Part shown: positions 1-9,319 of the stretch, in pieces
How positions within the stretch are numbered: the stretch's first letter is position 1
Layout: each line of letters begins with the position of its first letter
From: Methanolobus sediminis
GTDB taxonomy: Archaea; Halobacteriota; Methanosarcinia; Methanosarcinales; Methanosarcinaceae
Direction of reading: 5' to 3'
NCBI RefSeq assembly: GCF_031312595.1
Contig: NZ_CP133592.1
Coordinates: 434,001 to 498,000 of the forward strand
Length of the DNA: 64,000 nucleotides
Program-made: the position numbers and the translations under genes
The notes under the pieces: generated by a model
Told to the model about the DNA's origin: nothing
The model's database searches: none
What the model saw: only the letters and a program-made list of their open reading frames with translations

Positions 1-359
1 CTCTGCACACTGTCTTTTTCCAGAAATCCTATTCTACTGCCATGTCTTGCAGCATTGTATATTTTGTTAGTCCTGGTTTCAAAGGATTTGGTTATTTGCA
101 GAGTTCCTTTTTTTATGCATGAAGTGAAATCAATTCCAATGCTCATAGCCTGTTCAAGAAAACTTTCTACATTGACCTGGGTAAGCATAAGTACGCATTT
201 TTTCCCATCCTGACATGACCTGTAAAGAAAATGAGTTGCAAGGATAGTTTTTCCAGAACCTGGGGAACCACTTACCAGAATACCCTGCTGTGCGGGATAG
301 CCTCCTTCGAGTATTTCGTCCAGTTCTCGTATTCCCGTAGGAACTCTGTTGATCTGCAT
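1..359 (-). CDS. KaiC/RadA-like RecA-superfamily ATPase, C-terminal part beyond the window
   Basis: Reading leftward from an ATG at 359, the frame stays open to the window edge, so about 119 N-terminal residues are visible and the rest is cut off. It begins MQINRVPTGIRELDEILEGG, the usual opening of archaeal KaiC-like proteins, followed by a Walker A motif GSPGSGKT near residues 31-38. Such proteins are cytoplasmic ATPases of the RecA fold, often with regulatory or signalling roles; the substrate cannot be told from this piece. The 148-base gap to purP holds the purP terminator and AT-rich sequence. Family assignment is secure, the specific role is not. Confidence 0.8.
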   Translation of the reverse strand, partial: MQINRVPTGIRELDEILEGGYPAQQGILVSGSPGSGKTILATHFLYRSCQDGKKCVLMLTQVNVESFLEQAMSIGIDFTSCIKKGTLQITKSFETRTNKIYNAARHGSRIGFLEKDSVQ

Positions 360-448
360 GTGACAAGTATTATACAATCAATTATATAAAAAGACTATTA
401 TTACACTGCATATATTATTATCTTATTGAGAACAATAAATAAAATAAG

Positions 449-467
449 TCCGGCCTTTGAAACCGGA
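449..467 (-). terminator. Probable terminator of purP
   Basis: Downstream of purP on the minus strand, TCCGG and CCGGA arms enclose a 9-base loop and are followed by a T-rich run (TTATTTTATTTATT). A weaker CAGG/CCTG hairpin lies just before it. This fits transcription ending before the KaiC-like gene. Confidence 0.5.
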
Positions 468-507
468 AACCCGTCAGGACAAAACCTGAAAGGCTGAAAA
501 GATGAAT

Positions 508-1665
508 TTATGTAATTATCTTGTCAAGCTGGTCGGTCTCAATTGCTCTTCTTATCTCAAAAGCAACACGGCGACCTGTGCTCATTGGCTTTCTCCATGT
601 GGTGTTTCCATATGGGTGACCAACTGACATGTGGACATTTGTTCCACCGCCAACACGTGGTGCTACATCATATATGTAAAAGTTAAGATCTTTGTCAACA
701 CATGTCTGGAGACAGAACGGACCGATTACTCCAGGGTCATAGTGTTTCTTTGCAGCATCGATGTATTTCTGGGAAAGCTCGAATACCTTCTCAAGAAGTG
801 ATTCCCTGAGGGTTGCTGAGTTGTGACCACATACTGTGTACTCAGGTGTGAGCTGGTGTTCTGCAAGTGTCATCTGCTGTGGTGCAGGAAGACGTACGTG
901 TCCGTCAAGGCTTGTCTCAAAGCGCCAGTCGATACCAAGAATCTCAAGTTTGCTCATCTCGGTCTCTACAGGTGAGTAGAACATGTCAAAATTGAAGACC
1001 GGACCAATTACATAACGCTCAATTCTTGCGTTGTCAAGTGCATCCTGAGTGATAACACCCTGTTTGAGCAGGGACTGTGCCTTCTGTTGATATTCCTCGT
1101 AGGTTCCTGCTGTGAAGAAACCTCTTTCAAGCTTCTTGACTGCATGAGGGAGCTTTACCATTACAAGTTCCTCTATGTCCTGCGGGTCATTGATCCTTTC
1201 AGGGAATGGCAATCCTGCTTTCTCAAGGAGCCAGTAGTAGTCACGGTCCATACCTCTCTCTTCACTGCGGAGCATGTTCCTGCTTCCAACAAGAGGGACT
1301 TTGAAATCGTTCTCTACGTCATCGATACCACAGTATGATGTGAATGAACGGTTTGGAATGAAAAGCACATTCTCTTCTACAAGTTTCTTCTGGACGGCTG
1401 CACTGGTGGTTTCACTGAATTTGTTCAGCAAAATGTGTTCGTCCACAATACCACGGACAACCTTACCATTGCTGTCTCTCTGGGACTTGAAGTATTCTGT
1501 GTAGGTTTTTTCACGACCCTGCTGGCAAACAGCAAATGTCCTGAAATCCTCTTCAATTGCCCCGTCAAAGATATCAAGTGCTGAATGTGACGCCACAGCA
1601 CCGATCTTGACCTTATCTAAATCATAATCTTCAATGATCTCTGCGATCTCTTTTCTGTCTATCAT
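508..1665 (-). CDS. purP: FAICAR synthetase PurP (formate-dependent purine biosynthesis)
   Basis: The 385-residue protein matches archaeal PurP, which uses ATP and formate to convert AICAR to FAICAR, the ninth step of de novo IMP synthesis. PurP replaces the folate-dependent PurH transformylase, as expected in a methanogen. The opening region (VKIGAVASHSALDIFDGA) is the typical PurP N-terminal domain, and the C-terminal half has ATP-grasp-type segments such as GPFCLQTCVDKDLNFYIYD and RVGGGTN. Length is normal for the family. The ATG at 1665 is preceded by GAGGGT at good spacing. It is transcribed alone, with its own terminator. Cytoplasmic enzyme. Confidence 0.93.
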   Translation of the reverse strand: MIDRKEIAEIIEDYDLDKVKIGAVASHSALDIFDGAIEEDFRTFAVCQQGREKTYTEYFKSQRDSNGKVVRGIVDEHILLNKFSETTSAAVQKKLVEENVLFIPNRSFTSYCGIDDVENDFKVPLVGSRNMLRSEERGMDRDYYWLLEKAGLPFPERINDPQDIEELVMVKLPHAVKKLERGFFTAGTYEEYQQKAQSLLKQGVITQDALDNARIERYVIGPVFNFDMFYSPVETEMSKLEILGIDWRFETSLDGHVRLPAPQQMTLAEHQLTPEYTVCGHNSATLRESLLEKVFELSQKYIDAAKKHYDPGVIGPFCLQTCVDKDLNFYIYDVAPRVGGGTNVHMSVGHPYGNTTWRKPMSTGRRVAFEIRRAIETDQLDKIIT

Positions 1666-1747
1666 TATTTACCCTCAGTTTTGCCCAGACATTGTATTTA
1701 CTATTAATAAACCTGTTTACGCCTGGTATATAAATGAATTATTGAGT

Positions 1748-2353
1748 TCAAACTCCGCTTACCATGTAGATAACCAGTGGTGTAATAAAAGTCTCTATCA
1801 CTGCTGCAAGAAATATAAGTGGAAAAAGCCAGTGAAGATAAAATTTGATTCCCCTGATAATTTCAGCTTTAAGGTCAACTGGTTCCGACCGGAGACCCTG
1901 GAATGCTACATATCCTATTTTCATCCCTATAGCAGAAGAGATGATCAGCATTGGAATCTCGATTATACCGTGAGGAGTAAGCCCTGCAATTACAAAAAGA
2001 ACTCCACTCTCAGCAGTCTGATAATGTGCAAATATGCCGATGACAAAACCGTTCAATAGAAGAAATCCCAGAGGAACAATGCCAAGAGCAAAGCCCAAAA
2101 GGACTGACAAGAACATTTTCAAAGCATTGTTCACAAAGATAAGCAGCATAATTTCAATTGCTGAAAGGCCCTGGAGCATTTCTGCAAGTTCCTCCAGTCC
2201 GCCAAGGGAATCCAATGCGTATGAAGGGTTTGTAGCATAATATACATAGCCTGCAATAGCTGATATTAAAAACGCTACAAAGCTAAAAAATACAAATGGT
2301 TTTAACTCACGAATATATATCCTGAATACCTCTCTTACATTTTCATCGTGCAT
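1748..2353 (-). CDS. SpoIIM-like (DUF95) integral membrane protein
   Basis: About 201 residues with several hydrophobic helices and the conserved core NNALKMFLSVLLGFALGIVP followed by LTPHGIIEIP, characteristic of the stage II sporulation protein M/DUF95 family. Archaeal members have no settled function and have nothing to do with sporulation. The start is placed at 2353 because a GGAG motif precedes it and the upstream DUF63 gene stops two bases earlier; a longer frame from 2392 would overlap that gene. The tight spacing suggests co-transcription with the DUF63 gene, and possibly a shared membrane role, which is inference. Confidence 0.75.
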   Translation of the reverse strand: MHDENVREVFRIYIRELKPFVFFSFVAFLISAIAGYVYYATNPSYALDSLGGLEELAEMLQGLSAIEIMLLIFVNNALKMFLSVLLGFALGIVPLGFLLLNGFVIGIFAHYQTAESGVLFVIAGLTPHGIIEIPMLIISSAIGMKIGYVAFQGLRSEPVDLKAEIIRGIKFYLHWLFPLIFLAAVIETFITPLVIYMVSGV

Positions 2354-2355
2354 AA

Positions 2356-3204
2356 TCAGACTCCAAATGCCATTCTGATTGTGTTTCTGCATGCGGGAGA
2401 TAATCCAAGGACTATGATCACCAGTTTGAGGAACGTTTTTAATGTTTGTGATTCCTCGTCCTCATCAAAATGATTATCCAGTACATATAATACCGGAATG
2501 AATATAGATAGTTTTAACGGATACATCACAAAAGCAGTTCCTGTAAGGTCTATCAGGTATGATGGCACAACATGCTTCTCGTAGTATCCCAGAAAATCAA
2601 TTCCTGCAATGGTTGAAGATGCATCCATCAGGTGAACCCATAGAATAGCCATATTGATCTTGCTTTTGAGAAGATCGAAACCTATGCGGTCAAATAATGT
2701 TTTTAATAATATTACTATCATACTGGCTGCAGCAAGAACAAAGACAGGAACCCATGGTCGGGTCAGATCTTCCAGATAGAAAAGAATAGAAAGATTTACT
2801 GCAAACCAAAAAAGTCCGAATCCTGCAAACAGCTTTCTGTAATCACCTGTTCCTTTCAATTTGACTATCCATTTGGAAAGTACAAGGAAGAAAACTGTGA
2901 TGACAAATACCACAAAATAAATGTTCGGAGTTATGAGAAGATAACTAAGAGGGTGAGTAAGGAATCCCGTATCCTCTAAAACCCTCATAGATGAGCCCGC
3001 GAGGATAAAAGGAATCACGGATACTGTAAACCTGTCGTCGATCTCTATATCCAGTTTTTTCAACAGCTTCACAACGCCGAAAATACAAATTCCCAGCACG
3101 ATTGCCCATGTGACAGTATTAACGATATTGTAGCCACTATCATGTAGTATCGGGTCGATGTAATATTCGTTAATGAATTGGGTAACTTTATCTATGAATG
3201 GCAT
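2356..3204 (-). CDS. DUF63 family membrane protein
   Basis: An integral membrane protein of about 282 residues with roughly seven or eight hydrophobic helices. The motifs FINEYYIDPI at the N terminus, AGSSMRVLEDTGF, VHLMDASSTIAGID and LGLSPACRNTIRMAFGV at the end match archaeal DUF63, whose function is unknown. The frame extends to an ATG at 3252, but I prefer 3204 (MPFIDK), where GTGAT sits at Shine-Dalgarno distance and family members normally begin shortly before the FI..YYIDP segment. It leads the two-gene unit with the SpoIIM-like gene and diverges from egsA. Confidence 0.75.
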   Translation of the reverse strand: MPFIDKVTQFINEYYIDPILHDSGYNIVNTVTWAIVLGICIFGVVKLLKKLDIEIDDRFTVSVIPFILAGSSMRVLEDTGFLTHPLSYLLITPNIYFVVFVITVFFLVLSKWIVKLKGTGDYRKLFAGFGLFWFAVNLSILFYLEDLTRPWVPVFVLAAASMIVILLKTLFDRIGFDLLKSKINMAILWVHLMDASSTIAGIDFLGYYEKHVVPSYLIDLTGTAFVMYPLKLSIFIPVLYVLDNHFDEDEESQTLKTFLKLVIIVLGLSPACRNTIRMAFGV

Positions 3205-3306
3205 TATAATCACAGCAGTAATAATATAGGAATACCCTAATACGATTAACATTTAATAGTTTATGGGAAATGCAGAGAGTATCAAAAGATTTTTCCTGCT
3301 TTAAGG

Positions 3307-3327
3307 ACAGGTCATCCGAAGACCTGT
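3307..3327. promoter_or_regulatory. Inverted repeat in the DUF63-egsA divergent promoter region
   Basis: ACAGGTC and GACCTGT arms (7 bp, perfect) flank a 7-base loop about 80 bases before the egsA start. It could be an operator or a leader hairpin. A TATA-like stretch (TGATATTATTTATT) follows at about 3335. Function is unproven. Confidence 0.3.
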
Positions 3328-3409
3328 ACTCATTTGATATTATTTATTACCTCTGCAGCGAATTTCCACATAATAAAACAAACTATTCAGTTTCTGGCAG
3401 GTATATTAA

Positions 3410-4474
3410 GTGATTCCCACACAAGGCAAAAAAAAATGGATGCAGTTACCAAGAGATATTGTTGTCGGCCCTGATGTTATTTATGACCTGAAGGACGTAT
3501 GTAATGACCTCAAACTCAAAGAAGGTGCTTTCATTGTCACTGGACACCATACCAGGAAAATAGCCGGGGATGTTGTATATGACATCCTTAATGAATGTGG
3601 ATATGATCCAGCAATAGCTTCCTCAAAAGAAGCATCCATGACAGAGGTCAATAAAATTGTAGAGCTGGCAACTGAAGCAAATTCCAGATATTTGATTGGA
3701 GTTGGAAGTGGTAAATCCATTGACGTGGCAAAACTTGCGTCCACACAACTTGACCTGCCTTTTATAAGTGTACCAACTGCTGCATCCCATGACGGGATCG
3801 TATCTTCCAGGGCATCCATACATGATAACGGTAAAAAAGCCTCCATAGAGGTCAATGCGCCCATGGCGGTAGTGGCTGATACAAGCATCATAGCAAAAGC
3901 TCCTTACCGTTTGCTTGCTGCCGGATGTGGCGATATTATTTCAAATTATACAGCAGTCCTTGACTGGGAACTTGCTCACAGGTTGAGAAACGAACCATTC
4001 AGTGAATATGCAGCAGCTCTTTCCAGAATGACAGCACAGATCCTTATGGACTCTCCGGAGGACATCAAACCGGAACTGGAAAGTTCAGTGAGGATTGTTG
4101 TAAAAGCACTTGTATCCAGCGGTGTTGCCATGAGTATAGCAGGTTCTTCCAGACCTGCATCAGGTTCTGAACATATGTTCAGTCATGCACTTGACATGGT
4201 GGCGCCAAATTCCGCTCTTCATGGAGAGCAATGTGGCGTGGGAACCATAATGATGATGTACCTGCATGGCGGTGACTGGAAGAAGATCAAGGAATGTCTG
4301 GAGATAATAGGAGCTCCTACAACCGCCAGTGAACTCGGGATAGAAGATAGATATATATTAGAGGCGCTTCTTGTTGCACATAAGATACGTCCGGAAAGAT
4401 ACACGATACTCGGTGCAGGCCTTACTCCTGAAGCTGCCGAGAAGGTTGCACGTTTAACAAAAGTTATTTCATAA
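3410..4474 (+). CDS. egsA: sn-Glycerol-1-phosphate dehydrogenase
   Basis: EgsA reduces dihydroxyacetone phosphate to sn-glycerol-1-phosphate with NAD(P)H, setting the stereochemistry of archaeal membrane lipids. The 354-residue protein shows the nucleotide-binding [12 protein letters not shown] segment, the [11 protein letters not shown] motif, and the zinc ligands expected in [17 protein letters not shown] and ALHGEQ. The start is taken as GTG at 3410, with AGGT seven bases upstream, because relatives carry a short extension before the KWMQLPRD motif; an internal ATG at 3440 would remove it. Cytoplasmic; it begins a rightward series with the UPF0179 gene 40 bases downstream. Confidence 0.93.
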   Translation: MIPTQGKKKWMQLPRDIVVGPDVIYDLKDVCNDLKLKEGAFIVTGHHTRKIAGDVVYDILNECGYDPAIASSKEASMTEVNKIVELATEANSRYLIGVGSGKSIDVAKLASTQLDLPFISVPTAASHDGIVSSRASIHDNGKKASIEVNAPMAVVADTSIIAKAPYRLLAAGCGDIISNYTAVLDWELAHRLRNEPFSEYAAALSRMTAQILMDSPEDIKPELESSVRIVVKALVSSGVAMSIAGSSRPASGSEHMFSHALDMVAPNSALHGEQCGVGTIMMMYLHGGDWKKIKECLEIIGAPTTASELGIEDRYILEALLVAHKIRPERYTILGAGLTPEAAEKVARLTKVIS

Positions 4475-4514
4475 TTACTGTTAAATATCCTAATTAGTTA
4501 ATCAAGGTGATTAT

Positions 4515-4961
4515 ATGACAAATGATACTACCATTACACTTATTGGCTCAAGGCTTGCAAAAGAAGGCGAAGACTTCGTATTCATGGGTGAGTCCCGCGA
4601 ATGCAAAAAATGCAAGTTGAGGAGGACCTGTATGAACCTCGAGCCAGGTAGAAAATATCGTGTTGCAAAACTCAGGGGGGACACCGTCCATGAATGTTTC
4701 ATACATGATGGCGGAGTACTTACTGTTGAGGTCGAGACCTCACCAATAGTTGCAGCGATCGAATCACGCAAAGCTGTTGTAGGTTCAAAAGTAAGCTATG
4801 AACTTCCAAAATGCACAGAGTTCGACGACAGCGTATATGATATCCTTTATCCGGAAGGCCTTAAGGAAGGAGACAAATGTACCGTCATTAAGGTACTCGG
4901 CCCGATGGAAGACGGAATGGTATCCGGATGCTCTCTTAAAAAAGTGGAACTGAAACTATAG
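4515..4961 (+). CDS. UPF0179 family protein with cysteine cluster
   Basis: A 148-residue protein matching the archaeal UPF0179 family (COG1931), whose function is unknown. Near the N terminus it has a compact cysteine set, ECKKCKLRRTC (cysteines near residues 31, 34 and 39), with another cysteine near 62 (HECFIHDG), suggesting a metal-bound fold. The rest looks like a beta-rich domain. A GGTGAT motif precedes the ATG at 4515. It follows egsA closely and may share its transcript. Confidence 0.8.
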   Translation: MTNDTTITLIGSRLAKEGEDFVFMGESRECKKCKLRRTCMNLEPGRKYRVAKLRGDTVHECFIHDGGVLTVEVETSPIVAAIESRKAVVGSKVSYELPKCTEFDDSVYDILYPEGLKEGDKCTVIKVLGPMEDGMVSGCSLKKVELKL

Positions 4962-5065
4962 TTCCGTTGCGAACATCTTTTATATAAAAAGGAAATCGTA
5001 AGTGTAAGTGAAATTTCGAATAATAACTATAATTAAAACTATTAATATCACATAGAGGTAATTGA

Positions 5066-5689
5066 ATGTCAGGGACGGAAGGTGATGTATTCCACCAGGA
5101 TTTTTATACAGCAGAACGCTGGAACAACTGGGTTAACCAGGTAAAGGAATGTGATTTCAAATTTGATGAATCCGATGAGCCACAAGGAAAAGAAGGTGCA
5201 ATCTTCGTAAATATGGAAGATGACATAATCCTTGCATGCCTCAAGATCATTGCAAAATGTGAGAACGGGCAGATCTCACCTGAAACTGCAATGCTCTCCA
5301 TCGCAGATATCAGGGATATCGCACTTGCAGAGATTGATTCAATCTCAGAAGATGTGGACATGATGATCGAATCACTCCAGACATCCCTCATGGGAAGCTT
5401 TGCAGCATGTGAGGCATACCTGAGTGGAGATTATGATGAGAACGCAGAGATAGCTGATCTTGTAAAAGTTGCTCTTGAAGCTGAAGCCTCTGATGATATA
5501 GAGATAGCTATTGGCACAGTTGCAGAAATAGGTGCTCTGGTCATCAGCGGAAAGGAGCTTACAGAGAAGGTCATGGAAGAAGTCCCATACGGACTTGTTG
5601 CAGAATGGCTTGATGGAATTGACTCCATCGCAGCTGCAATGGTAGGCTCTGACAGTTATAAGAATGATGAAGAAGATGATGAGAGTTAA
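5066..5689 (+). CDS. DUF2150 family protein
   Basis: A 207-residue, strongly acidic, probably all-helical soluble protein that matches the archaeal DUF2150 family; no function is established. It opens MSGTEGDVFHQDFYTAERW and ends in a charged EEDDES tail. There is no signal peptide or membrane segment. AGAGGT lies upstream of the ATG at 5066, and the 104-base gap before it includes a TATA-like TTTTATATAAAAAG, so it likely has its own promoter. It sits just upstream of the F430 genes; whether this has functional meaning is unknown. Confidence 0.75.
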   Translation: MSGTEGDVFHQDFYTAERWNNWVNQVKECDFKFDESDEPQGKEGAIFVNMEDDIILACLKIIAKCENGQISPETAMLSIADIRDIALAEIDSISEDVDMMIESLQTSLMGSFAACEAYLSGDYDENAEIADLVKVALEAEASDDIEIAIGTVAEIGALVISGKELTEKVMEEVPYGLVAEWLDGIDSIAAAMVGSDSYKNDEEDDES

Positions 5690-5811
5690 GGATTTTTCCA
5701 CTCTCATATTTCTGACTTAACATTCTTGCTTTGACTAAAAATAATCTTTTTCTTTTGTTTTTTATACTTGCTATGACTATGCCTTCAATTGACAATGTGA
5801 ACATTTCCAAT

Positions 5812-7215
5812 ATGAAATTTCAGGACACGTCAGGAATTATTGTTCTTGATCTGACACATGCAGGAATTATTATTGCCACAAAACTTGCAGAGATGGGCTA
5901 TTCTGTAACCGCTGTTGATGTTTACAGGACTGTAAATGAAAATGTGCTCCTGGAACTGGAAGGAAAGTATGGCATTCAGACATCAAAGGAACCAGTGCCA
6001 ATTAGTGATAATGACCTTGTTGTAAGTCCTGCTCATCTTGACCCTGAATATCCGGTACTTGTAGAAGCCAGAGAAAAAGGCATAAGAATTGTTACTCACC
6101 ATCAGGCAGTTGGCAGTATTTTGTCCATGAATGGATGGCCTGAAAAAGGAACTGTTATCGAAATTACCGGGTCGAAAGCCAAAACCAGTTCTGCTTCCCT
6201 GCTTGCGGAAATGCTTTCACAGAAGATGAAAGTAGTTCTGCACACTTCCAGAGGTCTGGAACTATGGGAGAACGGACAATGCAGAATATTGAACCTTGGA
6301 CTTAGCATTGCACCGGGAAGCATATTGCTTGCGATTGACAAAATGAATGAACTTGAAGTTTCAGCAGAATGCTACATTTTTGAAGTTTCAATTGGCCTCA
6401 CAGGTTTTGCAGATATAGGCATCATTACAACGCTTGAACCGGATTATCCCATAGCTGCATCAACTTCCAACTCCAGCGATGCAAAAATGAACGTGCTTTC
6501 CTATGCCAGAGAAGATGAGGTGTTTTTCCTTAATGTAAAAGACAGGAAAGCCCAGGATATGGCGAATGATCTTGGGAAATCAGTATTTACTTTTGGTGAT
6601 TCGGAATATTCTGGGCAGGACTATGAGAATGCTGATGTTGTTGCTGATATAGTGACTGACAATGGATACTTTAGTCTAAAAATAAAACACCAAACCGGGA
6701 CATTCTCATCCAGTTTGTCCGAAAAATACAATTCCAGATCATATGCAACTGCTTTTGCAGTATCAACTGCAGTTGCTTTGAATATGGGAATTTCTGAACA
6801 TGACATTATTGAAGTCATTGGTTCTTTTGAAGGACTGCAGGGAAGAATGCAGGAAAAAGAGCTTGCTGGCAGGATACTCATTGATAATTCTAACTCTGGA
6901 ATGGACATTAGATCCGCAGAGCGTTCACTGGACTATGCTTTAAACAGGATAGAGGATAAGGATTCTGGCGTAATCATGGTGCTGGGAGAAGAAGCTGCAC
7001 AGGTATGTGAGGGGCTTCCACCGGAACAGGTTTCTGAGTTTGTGAAGCAGCGCAATGCTGACCTTTCAGGGCTGATACTTGTCGGAGAAAGAATGCAGAA
7101 TATCGGAAATGGCAATTCCACTTATGCCAGCGGACTTGAAGAAGGACTTGAGATAGCTACGGGAATGGCTTCTGAAAAAGATATCATTATCTCATGTGTA
7201 AAATGCTTCAGATGA
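5812..7215 (+). CDS. cfbE: Coenzyme F430 synthetase CfbE (Mur-ligase family)
   Basis: CfbE performs the last step of F430 biosynthesis, ATP-dependent closure of the carbocyclic F ring on seco-F430. The protein has Mur-ligase architecture: an N-terminal Rossmann-like segment (GIIVLDLTHAG), a variant P-loop (ITGSKAKTSSASLLAEML), a central ATPase domain and a C-terminal region around GRMQEKELAGRILIDNSNSG. I place the start at the ATG at 5812, giving 467 residues; a TTG at 5731 would add 27 unrelated-looking residues, and no site has a strong Shine-Dalgarno. It is separated from cfbD by 170 bases with TATA-like sequence, so it may be transcribed apart from cfbDCB. Confidence 0.88.
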   Translation: MKFQDTSGIIVLDLTHAGIIIATKLAEMGYSVTAVDVYRTVNENVLLELEGKYGIQTSKEPVPISDNDLVVSPAHLDPEYPVLVEAREKGIRIVTHHQAVGSILSMNGWPEKGTVIEITGSKAKTSSASLLAEMLSQKMKVVLHTSRGLELWENGQCRILNLGLSIAPGSILLAIDKMNELEVSAECYIFEVSIGLTGFADIGIITTLEPDYPIAASTSNSSDAKMNVLSYAREDEVFFLNVKDRKAQDMANDLGKSVFTFGDSEYSGQDYENADVVADIVTDNGYFSLKIKHQTGTFSSSLSEKYNSRSYATAFAVSTAVALNMGISEHDIIEVIGSFEGLQGRMQEKELAGRILIDNSNSGMDIRSAERSLDYALNRIEDKDSGVIMVLGEEAAQVCEGLPPEQVSEFVKQRNADLSGLILVGERMQNIGNGNSTYASGLEEGLEIATGMASEKDIIISCVKCFR

Positions 7216-7385
7216 AACTCATTAATTAATTCATCAATTCTTAGTTTATTGACTATGATTAGTCCTTTTATACAATAAAGATATAGATAGTGCAGAAAAA
7301 TAGACTTGTAATAAGTATACTAAATATTACGAAATTACAAAATTATAATAATCTACTAGAATCAACCAAGTTTATCGGGATAAAT

Positions 7386-8516
7386 ATGGCTGAAAACGAT
7401 ATTTCTATAATACACCCGCGGCCCAGCTCCATTGTGGCTGCTTTATACACACTGCGTGACCTGAATGTTGATGTTGCAATACTCCACGGTCCACCCGGAT
7501 GCTCATTTAAACACGCAAGGCTGCTCGAAGAGGATGGTATACACGTAGTGACAACAGCACTTGATGAGAATGGCTTTATCTTCGGAGGCCGGGAAGAACT
7601 TTCAACCATGCTTGTAAAAGTAAACGAGATGTTCAACCCAAAACTCATCGGAGTTGTAGGAACATGTGTCAGCATGATTATTGGTGAGGAACTGAGCGAA
7701 CCTGTGAAGGATGCAAACCTTGACGTGCCTGTGATAGGGGTTGAAGTACATGCAGGATTCCCAAACAATACTAAAGGTGTCCTAATCGCCCTTGAATCTG
7801 CATGTGAAGCAGGTGTAATTACTGACGAGGAACTTGAGAGACAGAAAGTCCTGCTCACAGAAGCAACCAATGTTGAGAAACGCCATGGTGCAGCAAGTAA
7901 GGAATATCTTGTCCCATCCCGTGGTGACCTGAAATATAAGGTTGCTGAAAAGGTAATCAATTACCTGAAGGAAGGAAAGAAATGCCTGACTATCATGAAC
8001 GCAAAGAAGGAAACCGGCTACATGTTTGCAGACATCACCGTTGCTATCAATGAAGTGGCTGCCCAGCTTGGTGTTGCAGACAATGTCATTAACATGGCAA
8101 ATGTGGATGATACACTCGGCCTTCCACGTGTACGCCAGCACGCAACATACATCATGAATGATTTCAGGGAAAAAGGAATTGTAATTCACGAAATAATCGG
8201 TGGCATGGATGAATATCCGATTGCCGGCGAACTTGTCAGTAAACTGATAGCTGAAAAATACAGTGACTTTGACTTTGCTGTAATTACAGGTGTCCCACAC
8301 GCCATACCAATGGACAACCTTCAGAACATGGATGTTATTTCCGTAACCAACGGCCCAAGACAGGTATTCCCACTCAAGGATATGGGACACTCAAATGTTA
8401 TAGTCGAGATTGACCTGCATCCAAAGACCCTTGGCGTTAACAACATTGTAGAATCCGAATTCGGTGCAACAATACGCGAGGTTGTAAAGGACATGCAAAA
8501 CGCGGAGGAAGCCTGA
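7386..8516 (+). CDS. cfbD: Ni-sirohydrochlorin a,c-diamide reductive cyclase subunit CfbD (NifD-like)
   Basis: CfbD is the nitrogenase-like catalytic partner of CfbC; together they reduce Ni-sirohydrochlorin a,c-diamide by six electrons and form the gamma-lactam ring, giving seco-F430. The 376-residue protein carries NifD-type motifs with candidate cluster cysteines in [13 protein letters not shown] and [12 protein letters not shown]. The ATG at 7386 is chosen because the family begins near [15 protein letters not shown]; a GTG at 7290 gives an unlikely low-complexity extension. It overlaps cfbC by one base (TGATG), implying translational coupling. TATA-like sequence near 7264 suggests its own promoter. 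Confidence 0.92.
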   Translation: MAENDISIIHPRPSSIVAALYTLRDLNVDVAILHGPPGCSFKHARLLEEDGIHVVTTALDENGFIFGGREELSTMLVKVNEMFNPKLIGVVGTCVSMIIGEELSEPVKDANLDVPVIGVEVHAGFPNNTKGVLIALESACEAGVITDEELERQKVLLTEATNVEKRHGAASKEYLVPSRGDLKYKVAEKVINYLKEGKKCLTIMNAKKETGYMFADITVAINEVAAQLGVADNVINMANVDDTLGLPRVRQHATYIMNDFREKGIVIHEIIGGMDEYPIAGELVSKLIAEKYSDFDFAVITGVPHAIPMDNLQNMDVISVTNGPRQVFPLKDMGHSNVIVEIDLHPKTLGVNNIVESEFGATIREVVKDMQNAEEA

Positions 8517-9307
8517 TGGAACAGAAAAGGATAGCAATATACGGTAAAGGCGGAATTGGAAAATCCAGCACTGCTTCCAATGTTGCAGCAGCATGTGCCG
8601 ATGAGGGTTACAAAGTTATGATCATCGGATGTGATCCTAAGAGTGATTCATCCATTACACTTCTTGGCGGTAAGAGAATACCAACAATCCTGGACCTTCT
8701 CAGGCAGAAGATCGATGTAAAGGAAGAAGACATCGTCTACGAAGGTTACAAAGGTGTAAAATGCGTTGAAGTTGGCGGGCCTGAACCAGGAATAGGCTGT
8801 GCCGGTCGCGGAATCATCGTTGCCATACAGAAACTCAGGCAGATGTGCAAATCCATTGATGATATGGATCTCATTATCTACGATGTGCCAGGGGATATCG
8901 TATGTGGTGGTTTTGTAGCACCAATACGTAAGGGACTTGTAAACGAGGCTTACATTCTCACATCAGGCGAATACATGCCACTCTATGCTGCAAACAATAT
9001 CTGTAAAGGTCTTGCCAAGATCGACACTCCACTTTCCGGTATTATCTGTAATTCCAGAAGTGTCACAAGAGAAGAGGAAATTGTCAGGAAATTCTCAGAG
9101 GAGATTGGCAGCAAGCTCATGGCTTTTATTCCAAAGGAACAGATCGTTCAGGACTGTGAAAGGGATGGTTTCTCAGTGCTCGAAAAAGCCCCGGATTCAC
9201 CAGTTGCAGGTGTTTATCGCGAGCTTGCACATGCTATTATGTCCAATGACAGTTCTGTACTGCCTTCATCACTTGAAGACGAAAGACTGCGTGAACTTAC
9301 ACGTTAA
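8516..9307 (+). CDS. cfbC: F430 reductive cyclase iron protein CfbC (NifH-like)
   Basis: A NifH-family homodimeric ATPase that delivers electrons from its [4Fe-4S] cluster to CfbD. At 263 residues it is of family length, with P-loop GKGGIGKS at residues 10-17, the switch segment CDPKSDSS, and cluster cysteines at 95 (GIGCAGRG) and 130 (PGDIVCGGF). It starts in a one-base overlap with the cfbD stop. Its place between cfbD and cfbB distinguishes it from true nitrogenase NifH; no nifDK or nifEN genes occur in the window. Confidence 0.94.
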   Translation: MEQKRIAIYGKGGIGKSSTASNVAAACADEGYKVMIIGCDPKSDSSITLLGGKRIPTILDLLRQKIDVKEEDIVYEGYKGVKCVEVGGPEPGIGCAGRGIIVAIQKLRQMCKSIDDMDLIIYDVPGDIVCGGFVAPIRKGLVNEAYILTSGEYMPLYAANNICKGLAKIDTPLSGIICNSRSVTREEEIVRKFSEEIGSKLMAFIPKEQIVQDCERDGFSVLEKAPDSPVAGVYRELAHAIMSNDSSVLPSSLEDERLRELTR

Positions 9308-9319
9308 GGTTTGATGAAA

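Noticed and set aside
8516-9307. NifH-like gene as evidence for nitrogen fixation
   Set aside because: It is coupled to cfbD and cfbB and there are no nifDK/EN genes, so it belongs to F430 biosynthesis.
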